A stretch of DNA of 45,367 nucleotides. It comes from Chromatiales bacterium. Lineage in GTDB: Bacteria; Pseudomonadota; Gammaproteobacteria; Chromatiales; Chromatiaceae. The notes below the pieces were generated by a model. The model did not search any database, had not been told where the DNA came from, and worked only from the letters and a program-made list of their open reading frames with translations. The number at the start of each line of letters is the position of its first letter. Within the stretch, counting starts at the first letter, position 1. Positions 24,991 through 32,807 of this stretch are shown piece after piece. Both the position numbers and the translations under genes were made by a program. The DNA is taken from NCBI GenBank assembly GCA_022360905.1, contig JAKSBX010000024.1:1-45367 (forward strand), written 5' to 3'.

Positions 24991-25683
24991 GTGGCTAAGA
25001 GAGAAATTGCCATCATCGAAGACGAGCAGGCGATCCGTGACAATACGATCGACTATCTAACCCGCCAGGGTTATCGGGTAAAGGGTTTTGCCAGCCGTGC
25101 TGAGGCACTCACTGCCTTCAGCGGCGATCTGCCCGACCTGGTGATCCTGGACATCGGCCTGGCGGATGATGTGGATGGTGGATTTGAGCTCTGTCGGGAG
25201 CTACGTAGTCGCTCCAGCACCCTGCCGATCATCTTTCTTACCGCCAGAGACAGCGATTTCGATACGGTGGCCGGCCTGCGCCTCGGAGCGGACGACTACA
25301 TCAGCAAGGAGACGAGTCTGCCTCACCTGGTGGCACGGATTGCCGCTCTGTTTCGACGCATCGAGGCGATGCAGGAACCGCAAACACCGCAACAACCGCT
25401 GCAACGCAATGATCTTCGTATCGATGCGGACCGGTTACTGGCTGAGTGGCGGGGATCCCCGCTACAGCTCACGGTGACCGAATTCTGGATGCTGCACGCC
25501 CTGGTTCGCCACCCGGGCCATGTACGCAGTCGGGATAAGCTGATGGAGGAAGCCCATATCTATGTGGACAGCAGCAGCATCTCCACCCACATCAAACGCA
25601 TTCGACGAAAATTCCTCGAAGTCGATCCTGAGTTTGCTCATATCGACACGGTCTACGGCGCGGGATACCGCTGGAAACCCTAA
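24991..25683 (+). CDS. pdsR: Response regulator of the dedicated sortase system, PdsR
   Basis: A 230-aa OmpR/PhoB-type regulator. The receiver has acidic E10-D11-E12, phosphoacceptor D54 (VILDIGL), T84 and K106. The C-terminal winged helix carries the EFWMLHALVRHPGHVRSRDKL recognition region and ends GYRWKP. The stretch GLRLGADDYISKETSLPHLVARI and the ILDIGLADD-x-DGGFELCREL region match what I know of the sortase-associated regulator PdsR. The start is GTG 24991, as the receiver begins at once. Three nucleotides separate it from pdsS, so the pair is one operon. It presumably regulates the pdsO-target-sortase operon 5 kb away on the other strand, and perhaps itself. Confidence 0.88.
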   Translation: MAKREIAIIEDEQAIRDNTIDYLTRQGYRVKGFASRAEALTAFSGDLPDLVILDIGLADDVDGGFELCRELRSRSSTLPIIFLTARDSDFDTVAGLRLGADDYISKETSLPHLVARIAALFRRIEAMQEPQTPQQPLQRNDLRIDADRLLAEWRGSPLQLTVTEFWMLHALVRHPGHVRSRDKLMEEAHIYVDSSSISTHIKRIRRKFLEVDPEFAHIDTVYGAGYRWKP

Positions 25684-25686
25684 ACA

Positions 25687-27786
25687 GTGCAGACGCCCCC
25701 CGGTTTCCTTCGGTCCCTACGCTTCAAGCTGCTGCTGGCCTCACTAACCCTATTGCTGATTCCCTGGGCGGGTTACCACTATCTGCAGGGCATGGAGCTG
25801 GCGCTGAGAGAGGCACAACAGCGGTTATTGATGAACCGTGCCGAAATCATCGCCAATCTGTTGGCCGTGCAATCGGTGAAATGGCTTGCACAACAACCTG
25901 TCAACTCAAGTACCACACCCTCTCTCTACGCCTTCCCACTGGACAACCCGCCAGTGATCGATGGTTATGCCGACGAGTGGCTGACCCTCAAACCTCAGGC
26001 AGAGCATTTCAGTGCAACTGGTGCCCAAAACCGGACATTAGCCTTGGATTGGCTGGCCGGATTCCATCGCAACGACCTCTATCTGCTGCTGGAAGTCGAG
26101 GATGAGCAACTGACCTACCCGCCCAACGAGCAGAATATTGCCGCTGGCGATCATTTAATACTTGCCCTGCCCGGTGACGGGGGTAACAGCAGACAGCTGC
26201 TGCTCGGCACCCCGGCACCAGGCTGGATCCATGTTCAAGAGCAAGAGAGCGGTCAATCCATTCCGGGATTCTCCGGAGAGTGGCAGGAGACAGAGACCGG
26301 CTATCGCGTCGAACTACGCCTGCCCCGCACGCTGACGGCAGGCAGAATCTCCGTGGCGGTAATCGATTATGACCAGACCGGGCGAAAACCCGCGGTAAAA
26401 CTGGCCACCTCAGGCCTGCAATACAACACCAGTCTCGCCTACCTCAGCCGGCCCACAGCCGAGGTGGAAACAATACTGCACGGTCTGGCAGACGAGCGTC
26501 ATCGCTATACGCTGCTCAACCCGCTGCGGCAGGTAATTGGACGACATGGGGCGGTCCATACGGCCACCCACAAGCTGCAGAGCCTGCCCCAGCGACTGAT
26601 CTCCCTGATACTTTCTGATGATCAACCTGAACCCTTCAGCGAGCGTGAGAGACTGGGCCGTCTGGATGGCCCGGAGATTCGACAGGCGCTCTCCGGTGAG
26701 GGCGCTGTTTATCGCTATCAGGCGCCCGGCACCAATCTGACGATGCTTTCGAGCGCCTATCCAATCAGGGTAGATGGGAAAATCATGGGGGCATTGGTTG
26801 TCGAACAGAGCAGCCAGGAAATCTTGATACTTCAGCAGAGTGCGATTGAGAATCTGCTATTGATCAGCCTGGGTCTGTTTATTGTGACCGGAGGAAGCCT
26901 GCTACTGCTGGCCACATCCATCACCAGCCGAATCACCCGTCTCAGTACCAAATACCAGCAGGCCGTCAGTCCAGACGGCCGGCTGCTGAAGCCGATTACC
27001 ACCTCCAAACAGAGAGATGAGTTGGGCCAGCTCGATGCCAGCCTCAGTGCGGTGTTGAAACGTACCAAGGAGTACAGCCACTATCTTGAATCCATGGCCT
27101 CACGACTGGCGCATGAATTTCGGACCCCGCTGAGTGTGATTCGATCCTCCCTCGAAAACCTGGAGGCCGAGATTGACTCAAATCCGCAAACCAAGGCGCA
27201 ATCCTCTGCCGCATTGGTCTATGCAAAACGTGCCCAGGAGGGGACGCTCAGACTGAACCAGATTTTGACCCGTTTACGGGAAGCCACACGACTGGAGCAG
27301 TCCCTAGAACAGACCGAAGTAGTTGAAACCGATCTTACAATGCTCCTGCAGGGACTCTCGCAAGGATACGCAGACAGCTACCCATCGATTCGATTCGAAA
27401 CCAAACTGCCTGAGAAGCCGATCATCAGCCAGGTTTCGCCTGAGCTGATCAGCCAAGCGTTGGATAAACTGATCAGTAATGCGGTGGATTTCCATCTGAA
27501 TGAGAGCCCCATAGGGATCGAGCTGCATTACGATGGAGAAAATAGCGTCGTCATCCGTGTGGTGAATCGGGGGCCTCTGCTTGATGAGCGCACACAACAA
27601 ACTCTGTTCTCTTCAATCAGCAGCCGTCGCACTTCATCCAGCGATCAGCAACCTCATCTCGGTTTAGGGCTCTATCTGGTGCGATTGATTGCCGAGTTCC
27701 ATCAAGGCAGGGTGTGGGCACAAAACCTAACGGATGGGGTTAGCTTCACGATGGAGTTACCCCTCAATCAGGGCTCAGGGAAATAA
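25687..27786 (+). CDS. pdsS: Sensor histidine kinase of the dedicated sortase system, PdsS
   Basis: A 699-aa inner-membrane kinase starting at GTG 25687. Helices lie at about 9-30 and 389-412. The periplasmic part contains a CBM9-like domain (about 80-240) beginning DNPPVIDGYADEWL, a fold that in xylanases binds carbohydrate chain ends, followed by further sensor sequence. A HAMP-like linker leads to HisKA with H476 (LAHEFRTPLS) and a HATPase domain whose N box (LISNAVDFH) and GLGLYLVR G box are present. The combination of CBM9-like sensor and PdsR partner is typical of PdsS. It probably senses a glycan or surface state and phosphorylates PdsR. The ligand is unknown. Confidence 0.88.
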   Translation: MQTPPGFLRSLRFKLLLASLTLLLIPWAGYHYLQGMELALREAQQRLLMNRAEIIANLLAVQSVKWLAQQPVNSSTTPSLYAFPLDNPPVIDGYADEWLTLKPQAEHFSATGAQNRTLALDWLAGFHRNDLYLLLEVEDEQLTYPPNEQNIAAGDHLILALPGDGGNSRQLLLGTPAPGWIHVQEQESGQSIPGFSGEWQETETGYRVELRLPRTLTAGRISVAVIDYDQTGRKPAVKLATSGLQYNTSLAYLSRPTAEVETILHGLADERHRYTLLNPLRQVIGRHGAVHTATHKLQSLPQRLISLILSDDQPEPFSERERLGRLDGPEIRQALSGEGAVYRYQAPGTNLTMLSSAYPIRVDGKIMGALVVEQSSQEILILQQSAIENLLLISLGLFIVTGGSLLLLATSITSRITRLSTKYQQAVSPDGRLLKPITTSKQRDELGQLDASLSAVLKRTKEYSHYLESMASRLAHEFRTPLSVIRSSLENLEAEIDSNPQTKAQSSAALVYAKRAQEGTLRLNQILTRLREATRLEQSLEQTEVVETDLTMLLQGLSQGYADSYPSIRFETKLPEKPIISQVSPELISQALDKLISNAVDFHLNESPIGIELHYDGENSVVIRVVNRGPLLDERTQQTLFSSISSRRTSSSDQQPHLGLGLYLVRLIAEFHQGRVWAQNLTDGVSFTMELPLNQGSGK

Positions 27787-27916
27787 CTCAGAAAAGGCAA
27801 TTACGCCAAGCCAGGCATCATCTGCCGTCCTATTTAGTTGACCTCTCGCTTGGCGGTAATCACTTCACCGAGTAAAAACGTGAATCACGGTGAAACAGAA
27901 CCCTTGAGTCACAAAT

Positions 27917-27948
27917 AGAGTGGCCGGCAATGCAATACCAGCCACTCT
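27917..27948 (-). terminator. Hairpin downstream of the lipoprotein gene (possibly bidirectional)
   Basis: AGAGTGGC (27917-27924) and GCCACTCT (27941-27948) form a perfect 8-bp stem between the convergent pdsS and lipoprotein genes. T runs are weak on both sides, so efficiency is uncertain. Two further small inverted repeats precede it: 27800-27810 with 27849-27860 (one bulged base), and TTCACCG 27864-27870 with CGGTGAA 27888-27894. Confidence 0.45.
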
Positions 27949-27996
27949 TAACGTGAGTAAAGACAATTCAACAAATTGTAACGACTCTCAGGTGAA

Positions 27997-29019
27997 TTAT
28001 TCTGCACCCATAGAGATCATGCAATTATTGTAATTGATATCTGTTGAATCCGTATCTTCAAAATAGGTGAGACCCAAATTGTAGGAGACACACAGTCTGT
28101 TTTGAGAGTCGAGGGTATAATAGCCATTCGCGTAATCGCTCCCTATAGCGATCTGCAAGCTGTAACCCTGAGTACCGTCAGGCAATGTAGTTTGGCCCTG
28201 ATCGAGGTAGGTCATGGGTGGGTCAGACTCGATGTAGCCCGTAGTCGAGCTATCCCCCTGACAGCCACTGTTATCGAACGGCGCCGCAGAGAGCAACACG
28301 CGATTATCTTCAGTAAATTGATAGGCAATTAGCATATAGTAACCATCGTCAGCAGGCAGACATGTATTTACGTTCAGCCACTTACCAAGCAAGATGTTAC
28401 TACTCGTATCTGGGTTTGGATTTGGGTTTGGGTTTGGGTTTGGGTTTGGATTATTTGCCGCACTGTGGGCGGTCAGGCAGTTATTGTAATCGGCTTGCTC
28501 TGCACCACCGCCCTGATTCGAAATACCCTGAGTATTAAATGAAATATTACTCGTAAAACAGAGGGCGTTTTGACTTGTAATCGTAAAAGCACCATCAATC
28601 GTGCCGCCACCAACCATAAGGGAAATCGAGGTTCCACTTGCACCGTCCTGTAATGTTCTGCTCTCGCCTGTTGTGTACCTTCCCACATCAAGATCGGGTA
28701 AGTTAAATTCAGTTTTTGGCGTTGCGCAGCTGGTGTCCTGAAAATCTTGGTATCCAAAATAGAGTGTGCCGTCGATGTTAAATTCAACCAGCGTTTTATA
28801 GTAGACGCCTTGATTGTCTTGCGCACAATTCGCAGTCATCCATATATTTGATCTGAGACCGCTATTGGTCGTGTTGTCATCTGTATCTGTTTGATCCGTT
28901 TCTGTTTGTTCCGGTTCGGTTGCATTGTCATTACCACCACCTCCTCCGCAGCCCTGAAGCGCGAAGATAAAGGCAAGTGGTAACAGAGAAAATAAATGAA
29001 TCAATGTCCTTTTGTTCAT
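27997..29019 (-). CDS. Lipoprotein with a duplicated domain joined by an Asn-Pro repeat
   Basis: A 340-aa exported lipoprotein. The signal peptide ends in lipobox L21-Q-G-C24, followed by a Gly run and an acidic/Thr-rich linker to about residue 53. Two homologous ~120-residue domains follow: each has an early Cys, a central SxxxLxDG turn, a SQN-x-LC segment (SQNALC and SQNRLC) and ends Y-N-N-C (DYNNCL and NYNNCM). Between them are seven Asn-Pro units. AGGG at 29029-29032 (minus) lies 9 nt before ATG 29019 but directly abuts ATG 29028, so the shorter start is preferred. The family is unknown to me. Paired cysteines suggest disulfides and an outer-membrane or surface location. Confidence 0.8.
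   Translation of the reverse strand: MNKRTLIHLFSLLPLAFIFALQGCGGGGGNDNATEPEQTETDQTDTDDNTTNSGLRSNIWMTANCAQDNQGVYYKTLVEFNIDGTLYFGYQDFQDTSCATPKTEFNLPDLDVGRYTTGESRTLQDGASGTSISLMVGGGTIDGAFTITSQNALCFTSNISFNTQGISNQGGGAEQADYNNCLTAHSAANNPNPNPNPNPNPNPDTSSNILLGKWLNVNTCLPADDGYYMLIAYQFTEDNRVLLSAAPFDNSGCQGDSSTTGYIESDPPMTYLDQGQTTLPDGTQGYSLQIAIGSDYANGYYTLDSQNRLCVSYNLGLTYFEDTDSTDINYNNCMISMGAE
28411..28452 (-). repeat. In-frame hexanucleotide repeat coding for (Asn-Pro)7
   Basis: Seven hexamers, GGGTTT/GGATTT on the plus strand, encode seven Asn-Pro units in the lipoprotein hinge. A 6-nt unit changes length without frameshift, so slippage would vary the spacer between the two domains. Confidence 0.85.
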
Positions 29020-29161
29020 AAACAACATCCCTATTAAATATTAATAACACTGTACGAGTTAAAGCTATTTTTAACTCAACATCGGATCGTAACATTGGAT
29101 ATTGCAAATAGGCATACGAAATAACCCTAGCGTGAACTGGCTTACGAGCTAAACCAATCTA

Positions 29162-29335
29162 TCAACCCATCTCCTTTTCAAAGGAGATACCCCTATCACT
29201 CAACCACTCATTGAAGCGGGCAATCTTCATATCCAGGGAGCATGTCGGCGGCAGTGAATCCAGATAGTAACCAAACTCCTCTCTGAGTTTAATCTGTTCA
29301 TCCCGATCCAGAGATTCCCACTCGATCATCTTCAT
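29162..29335 (-). CDS. Small acidic conserved-looking protein (57 aa)
   Basis: ATG 29335 to TGA 29162-29164 encodes a 57-aa soluble peptide that begins MKMIEWESLDRDEQIKLRE and contains YYLDSLPPTCSLD followed by RFNEWLSDRGISF. The helix-PP-C-helix pattern and the strong coding bias look like a real gene, and I have the impression of similar short proteins in other sulfur-oxidising gammaproteobacteria, which I cannot verify. No function is known to me. It lies 143 nt upstream of the lipoprotein start on the same strand and could be co-transcribed with it. Confidence 0.6.
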   Translation of the reverse strand: MKMIEWESLDRDEQIKLREEFGYYLDSLPPTCSLDMKIARFNEWLSDRGISFEKEMG

Positions 29336-29525
29336 TGTTCCAGTACCTGATTAATCCAGCGATTAACACTAATGTAACAGCCCTGGGTTAAGATCTGTTT
29401 ACAAATTGAAGTAGGATCAAACAGCGGATCCATACAGCAGCCTCAAGCTGTCACTTTTTTGTTGTAACTGTTTTGTCATACAGGGCGGTTGCGCACTGTT
29501 GAACAAAGTTGAATCAGTAGCGATT

Positions 29526-30182
29526 ATGATCAGATTTAAACAACAGCGTTTAGCCCTCAAGGGTTGGTTGCTCACCTTAGTCAGTGGCCGCTTGAAGCTT
29601 GCAGCGCAGCGAGGCGCTATCAGTCGAATCGATATCTTTTTCCTAGCCATTGCCTGGGGCAACATCGGTTATGCCGCCGGCATCTCCTATCTACGCCATG
29701 TTGGTGAACGGGTACTGAAATCGAAAGGCCCCATCCTGGAGTGTGGATCTGGCGCCACCACCCTGCTGATCGCCACACTGACCCAGACCGAGCAACGTCA
29801 GTTTGTCGTGTTCGAACACAATCTGGAATGGTACAGACACCTGCGACAGATCCTTAAACAGCTCGGATTTCACCATGTAAAACTGATTCATGCACCACTG
29901 GTCGACTATGGGGATTTTCGCTGGTACAAAGCCCCTACTCTAAACCGCCACCCTCCCTTCGAACTGGTTATTTGTGACGGACCACCCGGCTCGATTCCCG
30001 GTGGACGCTATGGACTGCTACCAATCATGGGCGATCAGCTCTCAACGAGCTGCCTGATACTTCTCGACGACACCCACCGCAAGGCGGAACGGCACATTAT
30101 TACCAGTTGGCGTCGACAACGCTGCCTGAGATTCAACCGCCTGGGCTATCTCGGTAGCTATTCAGAAGTGGAGTTTTGTTAA
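29526..30182 (+). CDS. Class I SAM-dependent methyltransferase-like protein
   Basis: A 218-aa protein with the Rossmann-type methyltransferase core. The SAM-binding motif I is LECGSGATTLLIA, the acidic residue after strand 2 is in VFEHNLEWY, and the later VICDGPPG and LILLDDTHRKAE segments match strands 4 and 5 of O-methyltransferase-like enzymes. The first ~60 residues are basic and contain a hydrophobic stretch (RIDIFFLAIAWGNIGYAAG), which may contact the membrane. ATG 29526 is preferred; TTG 29499 is also in frame. The substrate is unknown. Stand-alone gene, divergent from the 57-aa gene and convergent with the acetyltransferase gene. Confidence 0.75.
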   Translation: MIRFKQQRLALKGWLLTLVSGRLKLAAQRGAISRIDIFFLAIAWGNIGYAAGISYLRHVGERVLKSKGPILECGSGATTLLIATLTQTEQRQFVVFEHNLEWYRHLRQILKQLGFHHVKLIHAPLVDYGDFRWYKAPTLNRHPPFELVICDGPPGSIPGGRYGLLPIMGDQLSTSCLILLDDTHRKAERHIITSWRRQRCLRFNRLGYLGSYSEVEFC

Positions 30183-30196
30183 GCTCAGCGGATTAA

Positions 30197-30225
30197 GCCG
30201 CGAATGGACGCCAATCACCGCAAAT
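30197..30225 (+). repeat. Degenerate copy of the 29-nt dispersed repeat
   Basis: This 29-nt stretch matches 23 of 29 positions of the arm at 24620-24648 in the same orientation. It lies just after the methyltransferase stop. Confidence 0.5.
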
Positions 30226-30265
30226 ACTCGCCAATAACTCGGCAGGACCTGATGATTGAGGTTTT

Positions 30266-30310
30266 CGTCATCCCGGCGAATGCCGGACAAAAGCGCAAAA
30301 CGGGATGACG
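30266..30310. repeat. Dispersed hairpin repeat (CGTCATCCCG type)
   Basis: CGTCATCCCG (30266-30275) pairs perfectly with CGGGATGACG (30301-30310), and CGGC-GAAT-GCCG forms an inner hairpin. The CGTCATCCCGGCGAA core is a widespread gammaproteobacterial intergenic repeat type. It separates two convergent genes and may serve both as terminator. Confidence 0.65.
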
Positions 30311-30334
30311 GAAAGTGAATGAATCCGAGGTTCT

Positions 30335-30772
30335 TTAGTCTTTATGATGAAACCGCCGCATAAAACCCAGCCCACCGAGTTCTGTCGTAAACCCCCATCG
30401 CTGATAAAATAGATACATCTCGGGCAGGCAGTTAAGGTCGAAGTGATCTACATTTTTTAGCGCCTGGTGCTTGATGACACTATCCATCAACATAGTTCCA
30501 ATGCCTGTGCCACGCCAGTCCGGGTGCACAATAAGATCATAAATCGTCGCCTTAAAAACATAATCTGTCAGCACTCGGACAAAGCCTACCAACTCATCGG
30601 CTCCGTTCTTCACGCCTATTACAATATCTGTATTTTCCAGCATGAGACTGACGTCACTGTAGGTTCTGGTGTCACACCAAAACTCATTGCTATAGAGTGT
30701 TACAAGCTGGTCTATTTGTTGGTGGTTTAAACTACTAATGATCGATAATGGCATAATCTTATAATCATTCAT
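30335..30772 (-). CDS. GNAT-family N-acetyltransferase
   Basis: A 145-aa cytoplasmic acetyltransferase. Motif A, the acetyl-CoA pyrophosphate loop, is VHPDWRGTGIGTMLM. It is preceded by the ELVGFVRVLTD strand and followed by a C-terminal LYQRWGF segment (Tyr general acid, motif B), all typical of small GNAT enzymes. ATG 30772 is chosen, though TTG 30790 with AGGA 12 nt upstream is also possible. Substrate unknown: amines, peptides or antibiotics are all possible in this family. Neighbours (zinc-ribbon membrane protein upstream, repeat downstream) give no clue. Confidence 0.85.
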   Translation of the reverse strand: MNDYKIMPLSIISSLNHQQIDQLVTLYSNEFWCDTRTYSDVSLMLENTDIVIGVKNGADELVGFVRVLTDYVFKATIYDLIVHPDWRGTGIGTMLMDSVIKHQALKNVDHFDLNCLPEMYLFYQRWGFTTELGGLGFMRRFHHKD

Positions 30773-30904
30773 CCTCAGCAAACGCTTCAAATTGAAGCAA
30801 ATCCTATAAGTGACAGTGCGCTCTACCTTGAGCTGAATAAAATGTGGAAAAGTACACCATCCAGAACAGAACCGACCAATACCACAAAAAACCAGTAGTG
30901 TATA

Positions 30905-31243
30905 TCACTTTTCGAGCCTCAGCAGGGGAACGCTAAACAACGCTGTAACAATAAAAACAGCCGTCAAACCAAAGATTGCCACCAGCGTATAATTTGGCAC
31001 GCCACTTTGGATAAATTGGTAGACTGCACCGGAAATACCGGTTAAAGCGCCCAAAACGATTCCGTAACGAACAACAAATAGAGAGGTTCCTCTCTTCCAC
31101 TTCAATTTCGACTTACAGTGAATACACTCGTAAGCTCTACCGTTAAATAGAGTTTTATACGGGTTGTTTTCTTCAATACCGCGTATTTCTTTATTACATG
31201 CTGGGCATCGAGTAGCGAAGAGATTGAAGGGAGGAGTTATCAT
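30905..31243 (-). CDS. Small membrane protein with N-terminal zinc ribbon
   Basis: A 112-aa protein with a zinc-ribbon-like start, C-x2-C (CPAC) and C-x2-C (CIHC) spaced by about 25 residues, followed by KSKLKWKRG and two hydrophobic helices (about 56-78 and 85-107). It should sit in the inner membrane with the ribbon in the cytoplasm. Such proteins resemble the short zinc-ribbon plus two-helix hypotheticals common in proteobacteria. No function can be assigned. It begins 132 nt upstream of the acetyltransferase gene on the same strand. Confidence 0.65.
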   Translation of the reverse strand: MITPPFNLFATRCPACNKEIRGIEENNPYKTLFNGRAYECIHCKSKLKWKRGTSLFVVRYGIVLGALTGISGAVYQFIQSGVPNYTLVAIFGLTAVFIVTALFSVPLLRLEK

Positions 31244-31609
31244 TAATGCTAATCCGATAGATTTTGTTCCGTGACTGAATGATTGATGGCCTTACGTCAG
31301 AACTCTCACGAGATCTTCATTGATTTGTTAGGCGACACACACTGACAATTTGAACTTTTCAATATAAGCTTAATGTCCAGCATTCGCGCCCAGAACACGA
31401 TGGTAGCGAGTGTTTGGGTTGGGCTACTGCAATTATTATGCGATAGTTTTAGTTTGTTAGCACCTCGATTGCTTCACTATAGAGAGGAGCTGCAAGCCGC
31501 TCGGAAAGTCTAGCATCCTGGGTTGAAAAGTTACTCTCTCGGGGCTTTAAGCCAATTCGATGAATAGGTTATCCCGGAGACAGGGGAGTCGTGTCTCCGG
31601 GCCGGTCTA
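31244..31609. other. Intergenic region between the zinc-ribbon and Spy-like genes
   Basis: I see no gene in these 366 bases. The right end has the hairpin at 31573-31601. A short GGCTT-T-AAGCC hairpin lies near 31543-31553. Confidence 0.5.
31573..31601 (-). terminator. Strong hairpin downstream of the Spy-like gene
   Basis: CCCGGAGACA (31573-31582) pairs perfectly with TGTCTCCGGG (31592-31601) across a 9-nt loop, 8 nt past the Spy-like stop. No T run follows in the minus direction, so termination may be inefficient or the hairpin may protect the mRNA end. Confidence 0.6.
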
Positions 31610-32020
31610 CTACAAACCGGTGGCGGGCTTACGGCGCGCTTTCATCAGCGCCCGCAGCTCCTCTTTCTGTTGCTTGGTCATCTCAATATACTCATTGAAC
31701 TGCTCGTTCGTCATGATCTGCCTCATCGCCTCGTTGCGCTCGTTCACCACTTCCCGAAGTGCCTGCAACTGCGCGATACGCAAACCCTGACTCGATTTTC
31801 TCAACAACTGCATCTGCTCGACAAACTGTCGGTTGACCTGATACGCCTGATCGCCCTGCCCCTGAGTCAGCGATAACTCATCCACCATCTTCTCGGTCAT
31901 CAGCTCACTCAACTGCTCGGCATTCTGGACCCCCTGGTCATCGGCTATCAGTAGCGTACTCATGGCCATCAGAGTCACCATCAACCAGCCACGTGCAAAC
32001 ATCACTATTTTCGAATTCAT
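31610..32020 (-). CDS. Periplasmic Spy/CpxP-like protein
   Basis: A 136-aa exported, all-helical protein (ATG 32020; ATG 32023 adds one Met). The signal peptide ends near LIADDQ. The mature part is charged and helical with LTQGQ (LSLTQGQ, an LTxxQ-like motif) and a long amphipathic helix rich in Gln, Glu and Arg, as in Spy and CpxP, periplasmic chaperones and negative regulators of envelope stress. AGGAG precedes the start. It is divergent from a CpxR/CpxA-like pair 0.8 kb away, which supports the assignment. Its primary similarity to CpxP is modest, so the role is inferred from architecture and context. Confidence 0.65.
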   Translation of the reverse strand: MNSKIVMFARGWLMVTLMAMSTLLIADDQGVQNAEQLSELMTEKMVDELSLTQGQGDQAYQVNRQFVEQMQLLRKSSQGLRIAQLQALREVVNERNEAMRQIMTNEQFNEYIEMTKQQKEELRALMKARRKPATGL

Positions 32021-32064
32021 CATCTTTATGCTCCTGTTTCTCTATTTAACACACGATTTCTCAA

Positions 32065-32643
32065 TTACCGGCAATCCACTGAATTGCCAGCGGCATCAGC
32101 ACAACTCGCCTCACGCACCCATTGACCCTCTTGCTGGCTGATACTCGACTCGTAGGTCTTACCCGCAGCCCCCTCAGCCTTTACGCTGCGGCTGCCGGTA
32201 ACCTCTCCGTTCCCATCGCGCCGAACGTCGCTTTCCGACAGATAGCGACTGCCCTCAGCTCCATTGATTTCCCGCTTTTTATGTTTGTAGGCGGAACCGT
32301 CGGCGCTGTGACCCCGTTCCACGGTTTTGTAACCGCTGCCGCCCTCCGGCCCGCGATAGGCTTGGGTGTTGCGGCGATAGGCATTGCCTTGCCCGTCAGC
32401 CGCCGTCTGTTTACGAGACCAACCCCATCCGCCGTGATCGCCCTGATAGACACGGCGGCTGCCCGCCACCCGTGCACCGCTGTCAGCGGAATATGCCCAC
32501 TGCTTCGACGCCGCCCGGCCATGATCGCCGCTGACAAACCCGCCTCTGACCGCGCCCTCGGCACTCACTGCCCCGACACCGCCCATGGCGAATACCGCCG
32601 CCAGCACAATGCCGGGGAATCTATTCAAACGATGAGTCATCAT
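32065..32643 (-). CDS. Secreted repeat protein, Gly/Tyr/Arg-rich
   Basis: A 192-aa exported protein with signal peptide (cleavage near VSA-EG), no membrane segment and a body of about six imperfect 15-residue repeats of the kind ...ADG-S-A-Y-K-x-R-x..., for example GSGYKTVERGHSADG and SAYKHKKREINGAEG. Each unit has an aromatic residue after Gly/Ser and a charged centre. The C-terminus has two cysteines (SCADAAGNSVDC). GGAG before the ATG supports the start. I do not recognise a named family. It lies 42 nt upstream of the Spy-like gene on the same strand, so both may be a Cpx-type envelope-stress operon. Confidence 0.7.
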   Translation of the reverse strand: MMTHRLNRFPGIVLAAVFAMGGVGAVSAEGAVRGGFVSGDHGRAASKQWAYSADSGARVAGSRRVYQGDHGGWGWSRKQTAADGQGNAYRRNTQAYRGPEGGSGYKTVERGHSADGSAYKHKKREINGAEGSRYLSESDVRRDGNGEVTGSRSVKAEGAAGKTYESSISQQEGQWVREASCADAAGNSVDCR

Positions 32644-32739
32644 CTCTCTCCTCTGTTGCCTGTTGAGTCCATGAAGGAAGTCATCCCTTATGTGGTCACT
32701 ACTCTAGGAGAAGGGAGGTTAGAGGTGGGTTAGGGGGGC

Positions 32740-32799
32740 GTAATGATTGTGTTAAGAATGTGTAAAGCCGCTATACCGTTGCCTGCCAGGCTGTAAAAT
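32740..32799 (+). promoter_or_regulatory. Candidate CpxR-type operator and promoter
   Basis: GTAAT (32740-32744), GTTAA (32751-32755) and GTAAA (32762-32766) lie in tandem with 11-bp periodicity, close to the CpxR consensus GTAAA-N(4-8)-GTAAA. TAAAAT at 32794-32799 is a fair -10; no -35 match exists. The predicted transcript would start about 2-4 nt before ATG 32808. Confidence 0.6.
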
Positions 32800-32807
32800 A
32801 GACCGTC

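Noticed and set aside
28411-28452. GGGTTT repeats that look like telomeric DNA
   Set aside because: They are in frame in the lipoprotein and code for Asn-Pro units; no replicon end is present.
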